From Verticillium longisporum (lineage: Eukaryota > Ascomycota > Sordariomycetes > Glomerellales > Plectosphaerellaceae), in contig JAETXT010000002.1 in NCBI GenBank assembly GCA_019188255.1, forward strand, positions 4,650,001 through 4,714,000: DNA of 64,000 nt. The letters run 5' to 3'. The notes beneath the pieces were generated by a model. It was not told the origin of the DNA and searched no databases. It saw only the letters and a list, made by a program, of their open reading frames with translations. How positions within the stretch are numbered: position 1 is the first letter of the stretch; each line of letters begins with the position of its first letter. Of the stretch, positions 34,233-48,082 are shown piece by piece. The position numbers and the translations under genes were made by a program.

Positions 34233-36526
34233 ATGGGCCTCCTGTGAGAAATATTACCCCTCCCCTCTCCCAGCCCTCTATCCCAACTCACACGCCCAGC
34301 GCCCTTGGCACGGCCCTCGACTGGCCTGACGCGAAAAAGAACGCCCAGCAGGTCCGCGAGTGGGGCATCAAGGTCTGCTACTCCTTAACCCACCCCTCAT
34401 CTTGTTTGCACATGTTGACCATCCCAGCAACTTCTCGAAATCTGGAACAAGGCCAAGGGTAAAGAGCGTGATGCCATGCTCTGGGGCGACGAGGTTGAGT
34501 ACCTCGTCGTGACCTACACCCAGGACGACCCCAAAGTCCGCCTGTCCCTGCGGCAGGCCGAGATCTTGACCGCCCTCGCCGCGAGCCCCGAGCTCGCCGA
34601 AGGCGGCGGCGGTGTGCCTGACCTTCAGGATGATCATGGCGCCGATGCGGCCGCCACCAATGCCGACGAGCCCGCTGCCAAGCGCCGTCGTGTCGCCTCG
34701 AACGGCCCCGGAGCCTCAAACGGCGCTTCCGCCGCTGGCAGCGCAAAGCCTACCCTGCCCGTCTTCCACCCCGAGTTTGGCCGCTTCATGCTCGAGGCCA
34801 CCCCCGGCAAGCCCTGGGGCATAGACTTTCGCGAGCTCCTCGGCGTCGAACCCGACATGAAGCTCCGTCGCCGCATTGCCAAGGACCACATGCGTCCCGA
34901 CGAGTACCCAATCACCCTGACCACCTTTCCCCGTATTGGGTGCCCCGGCGACTTCACAGCACCCCATTACCCCCCGTCCGGCCCCCCTTGCGCTCCCAGT
35001 TTGTCCCTGACGAGATCGCCAACCCACACATACGCTTCCCCACGCTCGCCGCCAACATCCGCTGGCGGCGCGGCAGGAAGGTCCAGGTCAACGTCCCGGT
35101 CTTCCACGACCGCAATACTCCCCTTCCCTGGAAAGACCCGACTGTTAACCGAGATCTCCATCTCTGGCCTGAGGACGAGGACGTACGTACCGGTGGTGCG
35201 GCTCCCGACGACTTCATCCACATGGACGCCATGGCCTTCGGCATGGGCAGCTGCTGCCTCCAAATCACCTTTCAGGCCAAGAACATTACCGAGGGTCGCA
35301 AGATGTATGATCAGCTGAGCCCCCTCGGTCCCATCATGCTTGCGCTCACTGCTGCTACCCCCATCTACAAGGGCTTCCTCGCCGCCACCGACGTTCGCTG
35401 GAACCAGATTAGTCGTGCCGTTGACGACCGCACGCCTGAGGAGCTCGGTGAGAAGCCTTTGCAAAATGACCGCTGGCGCATCCCCAAGTCTCGCTACGCC
35501 TCAAACTCGACCTACATATCTACCGACCTCCGCTTGCGGCCCGAATACATGGACCCGAACCTCGTTGTTGACGAGGACATCAAGGCCCAGCTCCTCGAAG
35601 GCGGCATGGACGACCTTCTCGCCACCCACTTTGCCCACCTGTTCATCCGCGACCCCATTGTCATCTTCCAAGAGGACCTCGAAGAGCTTGATCTCAACAA
35701 GACTGATCACTTTGAGAACCTGCAATCCACGAATTGGCAGCACATGCGTTTCAAACCGCCACCCGCCGACAACAGTATCGGCTGGCGTGTCGAGTTCCGG
35801 CCCATGGAGATCCAGGTGACTGACTTTGAGAACGCAGCCTTTTCCGTCTTCATGGTGCTGGTAACCCGCGCCATACTGTCCTTTGACCTCAACTTCTACA
35901 TTCCCATTACCCGGGTGGATGAGAATATGGAACGCGCCCACGCCGTCGACGCTGTCCTCAAGGAGCGGTTCTACTTCCGTCGCAACCCGTTTCCCGCGCG
36001 TCGCGCCCGCGGTCTGAATGGCGAAGGCGAAACATCCTCTCGACCCGGTTCCCGTCCGGGATCACGTGCTCCAAGCCGAGCGCCGAGCCGGCCTGCCACG
36101 CCGGTGGGTGCCGTCGAGGATGAGTACACGGAGATGACGGTGGACGAAATCATCAATGGCTGTCATGATGATGGTTTCCCGGGACTCATTCCCATCGTCG
36201 AGAGTTATCTCGACAGCGTCAACGTCGACGTCCAGACGCGCTGCGAGCTTGATACCTACCTTCGCTTGATCAGCCAGCGTGCGAGCGGCAAGCTTGCGAC
36301 AGCGGCGCGCTGGATCCGTGACCTCGTCGATGCACACCCGTCCTACAAGCATGACAGCGTCATTGGCGAGGACATACAGAAGGATCTCATTGGCGCCGTC
36401 ATTGCCGTCGGTGAGCGTGAGCTGTCTGGCCAGGGGTTTGCTGGCTTGGACGTGCCAGATTTAAACCGCCTGCTGGGCAACTTCCGCGGCGGCTGCGGCG
36501 GCGGTGATCGCATCAACCAATCGTAA
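34233..36526 (+). CDS. GCS1: Glutamate-cysteine ligase catalytic subunit (one-base frameshift)
   Basis: Catalyses the first and limiting step of glutathione synthesis. Exon 1 (34233-34243) is only 11 bp. Introns at 34244-34299 and 34373-34427 separate it from exon 2 and from the long exon starting at 34428. Splicing gives MGLLALGTALDWPDAKK, typical of fungal GCS. About 727 aa result once the frame is corrected. Family segments: MLWGDEVEYLVV (ATP/metal-binding start), LRSQFVPDEIANPHIRFPTL, MDAMAFGMGSCCLQ, and WRVEFRPMEIQ with the conserved glutamates. A low-complexity Ser/Pro/Arg/Gly stretch near the middle of the C-terminal half is a likely surface loop. The frame breaks at the C run 34982-34987; one extra C gives SGPPLRSQF. 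As glutathione synthesis is important for growth, a sequence error is the likeliest explanation. Confidence 0.9.
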
Positions 36527-39500
36527 TGACAAGGTAGCGGTGCCGGTGCTAGCGTTGTGTGCGCACACGGCGGTGTCTTTTCGTCATGGGAGGGAGCTGG
36601 AGCTGGCCAGGAAAGAGATGGACTACAACTTGTTAGTTCGACCATGTGCATGCAGGGTCCTCGCGTTCCACCACAATAGAACTAGGTACGAATGAGCGAA
36701 CCATTTGGGTTCGCGCGTGCTCTTTGGCAAGGTCTTAGACTTGGCTGGCCACAGGGGTTCCCTAGCCGTTAAGATGGAACACATACAACAGAGTCACCAC
36801 CCACCTGCCCTTCTGCAACAAGGTCTCGGAACATGAGAATGCCGTTTCTTGCGTGCCAATCACGGATGCTATCGGTTTCTGAGGACACGCACCTACTGAG
36901 CTGAATTGGGTTTGAAGTGTCAAGACCTGTAGAGCCTGGACCATGGGACGAAGCGGGTAGATCCTCGATAGGAGAGTCCTTGACAGGGGGCACCCTCCAG
37001 TGATCGGCCGGACGGGTCAATACCCGTCACATTCAGATCTAATCGATCACTTTTCTTTTTCGTCCGAGAGATCTTGCAGCAGGTGGCAGCAACGACAAAA
37101 CGGGTGTCAAGATGCGATGTGCGATCGGTTCTGTGATCGTCAATTGCTGTGGATAATATTGCGCGCAGCTCGTAAACATCTGGCCCAGGGTGGCAAGTTG
37201 GGCAGGAATGGGGAAGTGCGTGCCTTTGGGAGCAGCATGCGGGCGTGTGCACACATGCCCGCACATATGACGGCGGAGAAGCACGGAGATGGATGAGGTC
37301 CAGGGATCGATCACTCGTCGCGGCATGTGGAGGTCTCTGTCTTGCCGCATCGTGGGATGAAGAAGGTTGGCTCGCGAGGGAACGGATTAGTGGTGTCATG
37401 CTAGTCTGCGGGCTATTACTCTAAGAGCGTGAAACCCGAGGCTGGGGTCGGATGATGCCTGCCGGTTTGTTTCCTTTCGCCGAGGGAGCGGTGAGCATTG
37501 AAAGTCAGAACGTAGGTGTACTTGGGTTGGCAGCTCCTAAGAGGAGATAAACTACTATTGCTTTCGATGTCCGTTTGGGGCCCTGGTGCGCGTGTTTTGT
37601 TTCGGGTGGTTGGCGAACTTTCCACGCTACATCCCGGATGCTTCACGAGTCTGGCGACAACAAGTTCGCAACCCTGCCAAGCGAAGCGATGGAGCGACGT
37701 CCAGGTCAACAAAAGAAGAGGACGCCTTCCTCGTAGAAGCTGTTGCCAGACCTGGCCGCGTGGCAGGTAGCGGAAAGCCACATTCCGGTGAGGAGAGTAA
37801 TCTTGTCAGGAGGCATAGCCTAGGCGAATTGAGTAGGGCGGCCAGGACGACGAGGGACCCGAGCAGATGGTAGCGCCATCTGCAGATGACGAGTAATGGT
37901 GGATGGTGAGATGCCAAGGGAGAGGGGTGTGTCGACAGAAGGACGTTACAAGGCGAGCATCCCTACAGTGTGCCCTGTGAGCAGGAGTTAGCTCAGTGGG
38001 GACGAGCGAGCGGGAAGGCTCAGAATCGGGACCAGGCGATTGACAGCAGGGCACTACTGTATTCTGGGCTCACGCAACGGCAGAGATAGTTGACCACGGG
38101 CTAGCGGGAAATTTAGCTTTGGCGCCGGTGGGGCCTCTGGGCAGCTTCTTTCTCTGGGCCCACCAAGGGCGCGTCTCTGGCAAATGTTGCCGTTCGCAAA
38201 GAGTTGCTCGTTTCGATGAGTGGGTGGGGGACACGGTTCCTGATCCAGGCCAGGGGTCTCTCAACCTGACGACCCATCAATCTCAGCCCGCCGCCCGCTC
38301 TCCAGTGGTGTTGTGACTCCACGACTACCCATGGCCCCATCGATGCATCGTGCGTCGCCGTGCGGAAAAGACCCGGTGCCCGCCCCACACAGATCGCAAA
38401 AGTCGTGGAGTCGACGGCTGGATCGAGCCAACACCATGGCATGGTAATCGCCAGGTGGCTGTGGAGGGGTCCAGGAATGCGAGACGAGGCGCATCGTGGA
38501 TGATGCAAGGGCAGCGAGTACAGCGTCGATACGGTTGGACAGCCTGCTGTTGTCCAGAGGAAGCATCAATAGAAAGAAGGACGGTCAGGCGTCTTCGATG
38601 GAGCGTCTTTTTCGATGTTGCGAGCTGATCTCATAATCTGGGTTGGTTACGTTGGGGGCATGGTGGAAGTAGCTCGAGCCAGGGGGCGACTAGGCATAGA
38701 AGGTGCCCACGTGGTGGTACTGTACCCTAGAGATCTGTTTAAATACCGTTAATGGAGGATTGCATTACACACCACAACACACAGTAACTGGCGAGCAAGA
38801 TAGTCAGTTGTTCCACCGTCGTTTACTCCTAAAAATAGGGGGAGAGGACAGTACCGTTCTCACGTCACTGATGCAAACCCGCCTCACAATGCAGTCCTAG
38901 ACTTGCTGCGGTTGGCGATTGGCGATCGGACGGCGCTATGATTCCCTCCTTCGCTCAGCGTGGTGCCTCATTGCATGAGAGCAGCTCCCATTGGCGAGGC
39001 AGGCATCGTATCGAGCCCGTCCCGCGGAAGTCCAGACTATTGACTGTAGGGGCGTCAAGGCTAAGATGCCGCTCAAGACCCAAAAGGGAAAGAGGCCAGG
39101 AACTAGACCAAGAAAGTAGGACCCAAGGTGTCTGGTGATCAACCAGGCGGACGGGACAGCGCAGAACAGCACATTCTGAAATGACGAACGGAGGGCGGGC
39201 GAGGGTGTATGTAGCAAGAAGTCCTGAAGCGACGACGAGCGAGAGCAGCACCGTTTTCGACGATTAATTCATGAGATGATAGTCGTGGGAAAAGCTAAAT
39301 GCGAGTCCGAATCTTGTCTCCCTTCTCATGGGCTTGCGGCAGGGGAGCTTATTGACCAATGGTGTAAAGGCGGATTGCACTCCGGCCGGTGCCGTCGGGG
39401 AGAGTCAGATGCCCAGCTTCGATGCCAATTCCATTCCTCGTCCTCAGCGTGTTCCCTCTCTCTTGACGGGCGTACGTTGGTGTTGTTGGTGATATTGGCC

Positions 39501-42500
39501 TCGTCGACTCAAACATTGTGCCGTCTACCAATCCTATTGTCATGTTGAGGCAGGCACTCTATCATCTGTTCCTGCCGCAAGTAGGTGTACCACTGAGGAA
39601 GGCTGTCGTCGACGGCCTCCTGCCTCCTGCCTCCTGCCATCGCAGCCTAGGTAGGTACCTGATGCACAAAGCAATAGACCTAGGGCTTCTGAGGGAATGT
39701 ACCTGGCGGAAGCAAGCAGGATCGAACCACGGTCATCCATGATTTGATCTGTCTTGTGCCTGCCTTACCTTTTTAGGCACGTAGGAAGTATTGGCTGGTG
39801 TGTCTGCGGCACCGTAGCTCCCTCTCCGACCTTCAGACTCCATATACCTACATTATCACCAGCCACTATTAGCCGATATACTCCACCGCACCAGGTCGTT
39901 CGCGACCAGCACATGTCGGGTGTCGCATCTTGCATCTCGCATCAATACTCGACCCCATCGCCCTCGAAAACCTTTGGTCGGGCATCGCCGTGTACCCCAC
40001 CAGTACGCTTCGTACCGAAGGTGCACCAACACCATGGCGCATCTCATCGTCACATCGCTACATCGCTCAACGACCCGCCTATACCCGATGCGCCGAGCCC
40101 ACCTAACGTAACCCCCTCCCTCCCTCTGCCTCTCTTCCTGGTTAGGTGATCGCTGCCGAACCAGGTTGTCGACCAATCCACTTCCTCATCCAGTCAACAG
40201 CAACAGGCACCATGTCTGGACTACCCTTGTCCATAACTTTCGCTGCTTTACCCTCCATCGACTGCCTATTTCTGAATGGTGGAGCCTGGCCTTATTTAGC
40301 TTTCGTTTCTCCCTTCTCGGAAAGCTCAGCATGAGCCCCTTCCCAACACGGCCCAACGTCCATCTGGTCTGGTGCTGGCAGCGCTACCTGTCAGTTTGTC
40401 TCTGATCCGGACCTTTCTGACTCGCAGGCCTGCCCGTCACCCGATTACTATTGCGACCAGCCAGGCATAATGGGTGCTACGTTCCTACCACACGTCAACA
40501 CCTGAATCTGGATCATCGATGGTAGGCTATGTTCTCCATTCGTCGACTGCCGTCTCAGATTCAGATGCCATCGAGATTGCCCAACCAGTCAGTCCCAGCC
40601 CGCCGTGGAAACAGATAGGGAACCAGCACCATGAGTCGGTATCCTGCTGGTCAAGCAACCCCCGTCTTTGACATGCCGAATCTGAACATTGACCACGCTC
40701 CCTTACTTTTTTCAGGCCTACCCTACCCAGGGTGAGGTATTTGGACTAGACCCTTTGACAAGAAGGAGGGCATTTCCACCGCGACAGCCACCATGGCTGC
40801 TACTGGGTACACCACGATGCACGCATACCAGTTGGTCTGACCAGCTCCGGGTCAACCACACCACCCTCGCACAACCCTGACACACACCTTCGTAAGTGTC
40901 AACGCGCGCCTGCGGCAGGAAGGACCAGATCTATGATCAATGCAGATGCGCTTGCTTGCAGCACTTGATCCTGATGCCGTCGCACCGGAACTCCAATTGC
41001 CTCGTGTCGCCCTGTCGCCTCAACCCCTCACCCGCCAGTACTCCGCCAACAACAGCAACAAGTGCGACCGCCGGGAAAAAGAAAGTAGTGGTCCGCACCA
41101 CATCACCCCCACCATCACCAGCGCCTGCACCCCGTTTTGTCGACTTACAGACCGAGGCAAGGTAGGAAGAGGCCAGGTGAACAGCATACCAGGTCTGACG
41201 CATGCAGCTTGCCTTGTGCACTTGCGTGCACCATACATTGTGCATCCGCCATATCGCAGTTGAGGGCTCCTGTATCATCATGCCTGGTCCAAAACCACAC
41301 CACGAGGCTTTCCCTGTGGCGCTGTTCAAAACTTGGGATACTTACTAGTAATCATTGTGATGGCGTGCTGCTCAACATGCGCCGGCCCCGCTGTCAAGAC
41401 TTCTCGTTGTGAACATAAGAAATTCGGCACGTCGACAAAAGTCACGAAGATGAGAAGGGTCTCGGTTTTTGCTCGAGGGCCACTTTTTGACGATGCTTAG
41501 CCCTACCCGTCGTCTTCGAATCCTTTACGTGGCTCCGACCGCAGATTGGTCGACATCATCAGGCAGGACACGACGTGCGTACCGTAAGTAGCTGTAAGCG
41601 TCAGAGCGAGCCGTAGAGCAGATGGGGCATCCACCCTTGAAAGGAGTGCTGACTTTGTCGCCTGCAGCTTGAAAGCTTGCGTTAGATCGTCAGACGCCAC
41701 AACCATGTGGCCCGCGGCACCGGCGTTGACCTCCGCGACGCCAGAAGCTTTGCAACAAGAGCCCTATTATTGACCATCCAGTGCTCAGAAGAGACTAAAA
41801 GCCGACGAAGACAGAAAGCCCCTTCGCCCATTATTCTCTGACCAGACGAGGCAGAGCGTAGAACCTAAACATCGGACCACTTCAGCGGATCCAACTCGTC
41901 TCGCTTCTGCCACGCGGAATTTACCAGCTCAAGACCACCCGCCCTCCCTAGCACCGGGCTGGCGCTCTCGCGTTGAGATAGAGTCGTGGATAGAGTTCAC
42001 GCCACAGCGTTCCACGCCCCGTACCTGGTCCGAGTCAATCCAACGCATCCGTCGCTTCGGGGAGTGGGCGTGCAAACCGAGACCTTGCCTATTGCGACTT
42101 GTCCTTGAAAGGGATAGGTTGGAAAACGAGATCGTTACGTTGCACAGGGTACGGGCGGAAAGTGGGTGGTGCGGAACAGCAACGAACACCTCACGAAATT
42201 GACTCCTCACTCAGCACAGGGAGTGTCCCGTTCCCGCAACCTCACGCCTGTGTCACCCGACAACGAGCGGCATGTCTCTATCAGAAGAGCGATTCAGACT
42301 GTTATGGCGTCAGGAGGAGGAAGGGGGCGGCGACTTTTGTGAAATTGATTCTTGCTTTCTTTTCCTACCACGCTGATGTGATGGTTTCCAAGCCTCGTCA
42401 TACCTCACTGGCGTCTCCGGGCTTCTTTTCGTCAGCCTACCTACCCCTGTCACACCTACGAAGCCAAACGTCGTGTAGTGTCTCTTCGTCTTGCCGAACA

Positions 42501-44931
42501 GATTGCCAGAGCACCCCCTTACCACGCATGGAGGGTCAGCAAGGGATGATTAGCACAAGCCACTCCCATTGCTAGGCCGCACCTTGGGATGGGCGGACTA
42601 CGGGCTTCTCTCATGTCTGGCACCCCTGGATCGAAGGACGCCCACTAGGTGTAGCCACCATAATGTTCCACGATGAAGAGCGCATCATGCAAGAAGGGGC
42701 CACAGATCAAAGACATGCATCGCATCGCGAGTCTGCCGGAAAGTGCATCTGACAAACTTGTCTATGTGCGATAAAGGCACAACTTGGCGTGCTCATGAGG
42801 CAACTCCAGAACGTGATTTCAGCAAGTCTTGACGTTTTTGAGCGCTCCCCCCCATCCCCCTTTCTCCCCTCTCCCCTCTCTCCACTCGCAAGGTGGCACG
42901 AATACAGATAGGCTTGAGCAGAGTACCCGTCCGAGATCTCTTCCTCCCGCGCTTGTGTCAGCTCAGCACGAGCCAAGTCGTCAATGGGCAGGTGGGGGAG
43001 ACGGAGAGAGGAAGAGGTGGGCCTTTAATCCTAGCATCGCAAGCCCCTTAACGCAGACTAATCTGCGAATGAGGCCAGGGAAACAAACAAAACGAAACAT
43101 CGGGTGAGAGAGCGCGTGGGCTGCACTCCACCTTGCAGGTCCCCCCCCCCCCCTCAACAAGTTGCCTAGAAGAAAGTTACCTACGGGTCAATCGCCGGCG
43201 CGCGTGCTGTGTCATGTCACGCAACCATGCTGCAACTTGTCGTCTCCCCTGATGCAACGGAGCAGACCTTCCATACTCAGGCGCCCTTTGCTCAAGGTGG
43301 GCAAGGCAAGGCAAGGCAGACGACCGCTCGTGGCACCCACCCACCCACCCACACACACACGTCTAGCTCGGGCGGACGAGGAACCAAAGTAAGGAAGAGG
43401 GGGGGAAAGAACAACAACTCAGCCAGCCAGCCATTCAGCCAGCTCAGCCCACCGCCCCCCAGTCCGTGCCCGCCCAAGTGCCGGCCTCTCGATTTCTGTG
43501 GTGTAGGTATTCGCATTTCATCAACGGCAAAGCCCACGCCGCCCCACACCACGAATCTCAGGGCGAAAGGGAATCAGTCCCAGATCACGATCTTCATCCG
43601 GGACCTCCCCCCCCGCCTACGGCCCTTGTCACGACTGCCGGAGCGACCACTCTCGTCAGCGGCTGAGCGGCCTCCCAAGTAACACACCTAACATGTCACG
43701 CCCAGAGCATGAATAGGGTCCCGGAGGGGGGGGACGAAGTGCTCGGTCCCTTGACACATGACGTCGCCGAGGAGGCAACGGCTCGCAGGGCGCGAGATTG
43801 CAAAGTGACAAGTGAAGGAACAGATGAGAGGCCCCCCAAAAACAGGAGGCTGCGAACAGCCCAGACCAAGAAAAAGTTCTTTTTTTTCGTTCCTTACAAC
43901 CTCGCTAGAGGAGGCATTCATCTCCCGCATAAGAGCTACCTGGTTAGCAGGGCTAGCTTTTGAGCCGCGGGGAGAGTGGGTAGAGGAACACCCCCTTCGA
44001 GTGAAACAAGCGTCATCGTACCAAGAAGGACACATCTGTTGGGCATGACTGGTCACATGAGGCCGCAGTATGGCGTCTTTTCATCCCTGAAGTGCCGAGA
44101 TGATCGCCTCATTTTCAATTGATCAGTGGGTTGCAAAGTTACCACGAGGGCCAAAAGTGTTGAAGTTATTCATTGTCTATCGATCCAGTCAACGAAGCCC
44201 GGGTTCCCACCAAATTGCTACCGCGCCCACTCCCTCAAACCTGGTGGATGCCTTCGACAAATCTGTGAACACTGCAAAAGCGACGAACCAGGACGTTCCA
44301 TAAGACACCTAAATGATGCCCTGAGCCAAGCCCTTTCCTCTAAAATCCGTCAACGCTTTTGGGGGATCGGGTGCGAACGGTCAAAAGCCCAAAAATCTCA
44401 AGTCGAACGTGTGATGCGTATCTGGTGACGGCAGCTGTCAGCCACCACAGGGTATGTAGTGTAAAAAGGTTGAGAATATTTCGTCATCCATGTAGATATC
44501 TCCCCTGACATCCTGTCTTGCCTGTAGTCGCCTTCCTTCTCTTCATTTTCCATCGCAGGATTGTCCTTTTGTCTAATAAGTACGGACACTGCATTAGTTG
44601 ACAAATGAGACTTGTGAACACAAAGAATCCAATGAAGAACGCCGCCGAATGAAGCCGTCCCCGCCAAGCCCCCAGTTGCCCATACCAAAGGGCACTTCCG
44701 TAATATGTACAATCGAGTGTCGACTATTGCCGGGTATCAAGGAAAGAAAGAGCAAAATGATAAAATGGAGCGCAAGTCGGGACCATACTGTTGTCGTCCG
44801 GTTCGACAAATTTAGTTTCTGTCGATTGAGAATGTTGCTCGTCAAGCCGAGATGAGATATGGTTTCAGTGTTGACATAGGGAACCGATGCCAAATTCGCT
44901 CAGTTATCATGAAAAAAAAATGCGGCCCAAA
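36527..44931. other. Gene-poor interval downstream of sub-1/nsdD
   Basis: About 8.4 kb without a recognisable protein or RNA gene on either strand. All ORFs are short and of biased, non-family composition. A CCTAGGTAGGTACC motif lies at 39648-39661 and a run of at least ten C at about 43141-43153. The stretch next to 44932 must contain the 3' region of the GATA gene. Confidence 0.45.
39648..39661. repeat. CCTAGGTAGGTACC palindromic-type motif
   Basis: A variant of the TACCTAGGTA-type intergenic motif found also near 20.3 kb and 48.1 kb. Confidence 0.4.
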
Positions 44932-46586
44932 TCACGGGCGTTGCGGGCTCTTGGGGCGAATTTGTCGAGCCTCTAGTTGCCGTTTCCGCTCCAGCTTGGC
45001 GTAGTGAAGGCCACAAGCGTTGCAAAGCGTTCTAGCGCCATCAGGTCCTCGCCGCCATTCAGGAGTATCGATCCTGTTGCAACTGTGGCATCGGCCAGGT
45101 GGTGCCGCGCGCTGTTCGCAGCGTCAGTGCAAGCTCTCTCAAGATTCGCGAAAGCTTCTTGTCAACTCACCCCTCGGCGCTTCTTCACCTCCCCGATGCC
45201 ATAGTTTTGTTTTGCGCTGTCATACATGTGACTGTCTTCATCTTCGTAGCTTTTGGCCTTGCCAGCGGCACTCGCACGTTCATTCGCCTCTTGAACTGTT
45301 TGTCGGACGGCTTCCAGCGAAGATCGCATGTAGTTGGCGTTGCTGATCATGTCGGCTACCTCGCGTTCGGTGGGAAGTCGTTCAGGGATTGGATACACTC
45401 CGTGTTGTTCGGCCGCAATCCTCACGTAAGCTTCGGCAAAGTTGGCGATGGTTCTAGACGAGTGCGAGATCTAACTTTGGGTCAGTAACAAGCCAGGCCT
45501 TAGGCGTGCCAGCAGCGTTCAACTTACGCGTTGTAGATACTCGTGATAAGTGTATGCATCCAGAGCCCGATGAACCGGACGGTCGTACTGAAACCTGGCG
45601 GGGGCGTATTCGCCTTCTTCGGGGTGAACACCGGGACGCTGAGACTCATAGGGCGAGGGAAGAGCAGAGCTGTGTCGCGGCGAAACAGGGTAGGCCGGCA
45701 AAGGGACTTGTCCAGGAGGAAGTTGTGCTTGGTGAGGCTGAGGGTATATGGGTGGAGGATGCTGTTGCGGGGCGGCGTGCTGCGGAGGGTGCTGGTATAC
45801 GCCGTTCGTCTCGTTGTTCTTTGGCTCAGGCTCGCGACCGTGGTCGGGTTTGATGGGTGGACTGGGTTGGCTTGTCGCATACGAGCTCAGAGGTGGTGGT
45901 GGTGGCCTTCCAGCGAAAGGCGGCGGCCGTGGGTGATCGGCTGAGAAAGGCGGCAAAGCGTTCTCGCTCCTAGGTGTAAAGGATGGAGGGTGAAGTGCTC
46001 TGGGCGACTGCCGTTCAGATGGAGGCTCTGGGAAGTGTCTCGAGGGCCCAGAGCCGAATGGTGACGGAAAGCTGTGAGAGGATCCTGTCATACCGGGAGG
46101 TTGAGTGGGCGGGAAAGGGCTTGGCTTTGCGCCCGAGATGACTTCGGAGAGAGGCGGCAGTGATTGTCGATGCGCAGTGTCCTTTTCGTCCGATGGACGG
46201 CGTGGCTCGACTGGCGAAATCATGCCGGCGATGCTGGGTCCAGGCGCTGCTGAATGATTGCTGGCCGGATATGAAGGTGGGAGAGCGTGGTAGGGGTGCG
46301 ACGGGTTGATGAGGGCTGCGGTCGCCATAGCAGGCTGGCTGTCGCGATAATGTCTGTCGAGCGGCTCTCTTGGCAGGTGCGGACGATGCAACTCGTATGG
46401 ATCAGAGTTGCCAGCAGAAGTAGCACCACTACTGTGCAGAGGGCAATCCTTCAAGTCAACGTCTGTCTGGTTCTCTAGGGGAGAGGGGGGAGAGGTGGGA
46501 GATAAAGAGGAACAAGAGGGCTGGCGAGAGTGAGAAAAGAAGAGACGAACGAACCTTTGCCTAGCGCCAGATCCACCCGCTTCCAT
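44932..46586 (-). CDS. nsdD: GATA zinc-finger developmental regulator (NsdD/SUB-1 type)
   Basis: GATA factor of the NsdD (Aspergillus)/SUB-1 (Neurospora) class, which controls sexual development and represses conidiation. Exons from 46586-45528, 45470-45171 and 45111-44932 with 57- and 59-bp introns give about 512 aa. The N-terminal two-thirds is Pro/Ser/Gln-rich. A conserved block follows: [40 protein letters not shown]. The C-terminal finger is CX2CX18CX2C ([18 protein letters not shown], then [16 protein letters not shown]), preceded by KKRRGRAAPPGR. The start is uncertain: an in-frame 102-bp candidate intron at 46576-46475 ends in a pyrimidine tract and CCCTAG, and ATG 46328 ([16 protein letters not shown]) is an alternative. 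Confidence 0.88.
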
Positions 46587-48082
46587 AGCAGGTAACGCAC
46601 TACGGGGAGCGCAATGTGTGGATTTGGGAACCCCAGGAGAGAGATCTACAAGATGGATCCTGTATCTTGACTCGCCGGCGGGTGAGGGAGACGGGTCTGA
46701 CGGATCGAGTCGTGATCCAGATTTGAGGGGGTGCGATGCAGCTCGGAGTCGCGGGGGGAGGGGGTGGATATGTTGGAGGAATTGGGTAACGGTGGCAGGG
46801 TCAGGCTCAAGTATCTCTGCGCTACCTAGCCAGTGCTGCTGGCCGACGGCGTTGTGGCGTGTGTGGTTAGTCGAATGAGTTTGGGAAAACGGGCAGATCT
46901 GATCAGAGCTATCGGCACGCGTGTGGTGGCGGGACGGCAAGGCGAAGAGTGTCAGGTAACAACGTGTATCCTCGTCGGGGGTGGAGGGGTGTGCGCGCTT
47001 GTGTGAATTAGCTTGGGCGTGGACGACGGGTGGCCGAGAGGTATGCGCCTGTGAGCCAGGGAGTCTGAGGGTAGGAAGCCGCCTGGCGCTGGTCAAGTTA
47101 CCACGCTGCTCAGTGGCGGCCTTTTCGAACAGGGAGTCCAAGACACACTGTCAGGATTCGAGCCGGGGAGGGGTGGGCGCGGGGAGGGGGTGGGGTGTGG
47201 GCGTTTTCTGTCCGAGAGACTAGGATGTCGCCAGGATGTTCGAAGTGGGTGGTGGTATCTCGCGTTCCTTTTTGCGTTTTTGGTGCCAACCTAGCGGCTT
47301 GGAAAGCGGGTTGGGGCACCGTTCGACTGAAGAGCTGGGCAAGGGGGCTTGGCTGGGCCCCTTCTCCTTCGTTGACCTACCACAGCAGGAGCTAGACCGA
47401 AACTGCGTAGGTAGTGCCAGAGGCGTTGTTGGCGGGCGGCTCGGGAATAGGAGGCTACCTCTCGTTCGGTTCTTCTCGTCAACGTGGGAAGCGACACGGC
47501 GTATCGTAGTGTAAATTGGCGAGGTGAGATGCCGTGGGCATGGGAAATGGCGGCCTTTGTCCGTTGGAACTCCGCTTGTTTCGATACCTGGACTCGGCGC
47601 GCGCCAGCACTCGAGCAACTAGCTGTCCACCGACGCAGTGGAGGGGAAGCGAAGAATCGATCGGTGCCCCCGCCAGTCAGGTTACGCCGCTATGTTGCGG
47701 CAGTCAGACAAGTGCGAAAGAACAGAGACGGCGGCTGCTGTCGCGTGGTGTCGCGAAGAGGGTAGGCGGGTCCCAAGAATGAGTGGGTGCTGAAAATGGC
47801 CCGGGATGTCTACTTTGGAAGTATTTCGCGGCAGAAGAGAGACAGCGGCTGATTGAGGAGGGACGAAGGGTGGCCGAGTTGGAGGAGATCTGGAGAGGCG
47901 GAATGGAGGAGAGGAAGAGGAGAGGAAATACTAGTGGTAGCAGGGTCGGCAGGAAGGGAAACATGCAATCGAGAGAGAAGGGGGGAGCTGGAGAGATAGA
48001 AAAACGAGAAGCGCACGATTGGCATGGCCGGCGTCCGTAATGCTAATGCTGGTAATATGAGATCAGCGGCCAGGGCAAGTTA

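Noticed and set aside
37980..38060. TTAGCTCAGTGGG, resembling a tRNA A box
   Set aside because: No B box follows at tRNA distance and no cloverleaf can be drawn.
39700..39760. GGTTCGATCC on the minus strand, resembling a tRNA B box
   Set aside because: The neighbouring bases do not form a T stem, and no A box or acceptor stem is found.
42099..42575. 158-codon open frame between GCS1 and nsdD
   Set aside because: Composition is random-like and no conserved motif is seen.
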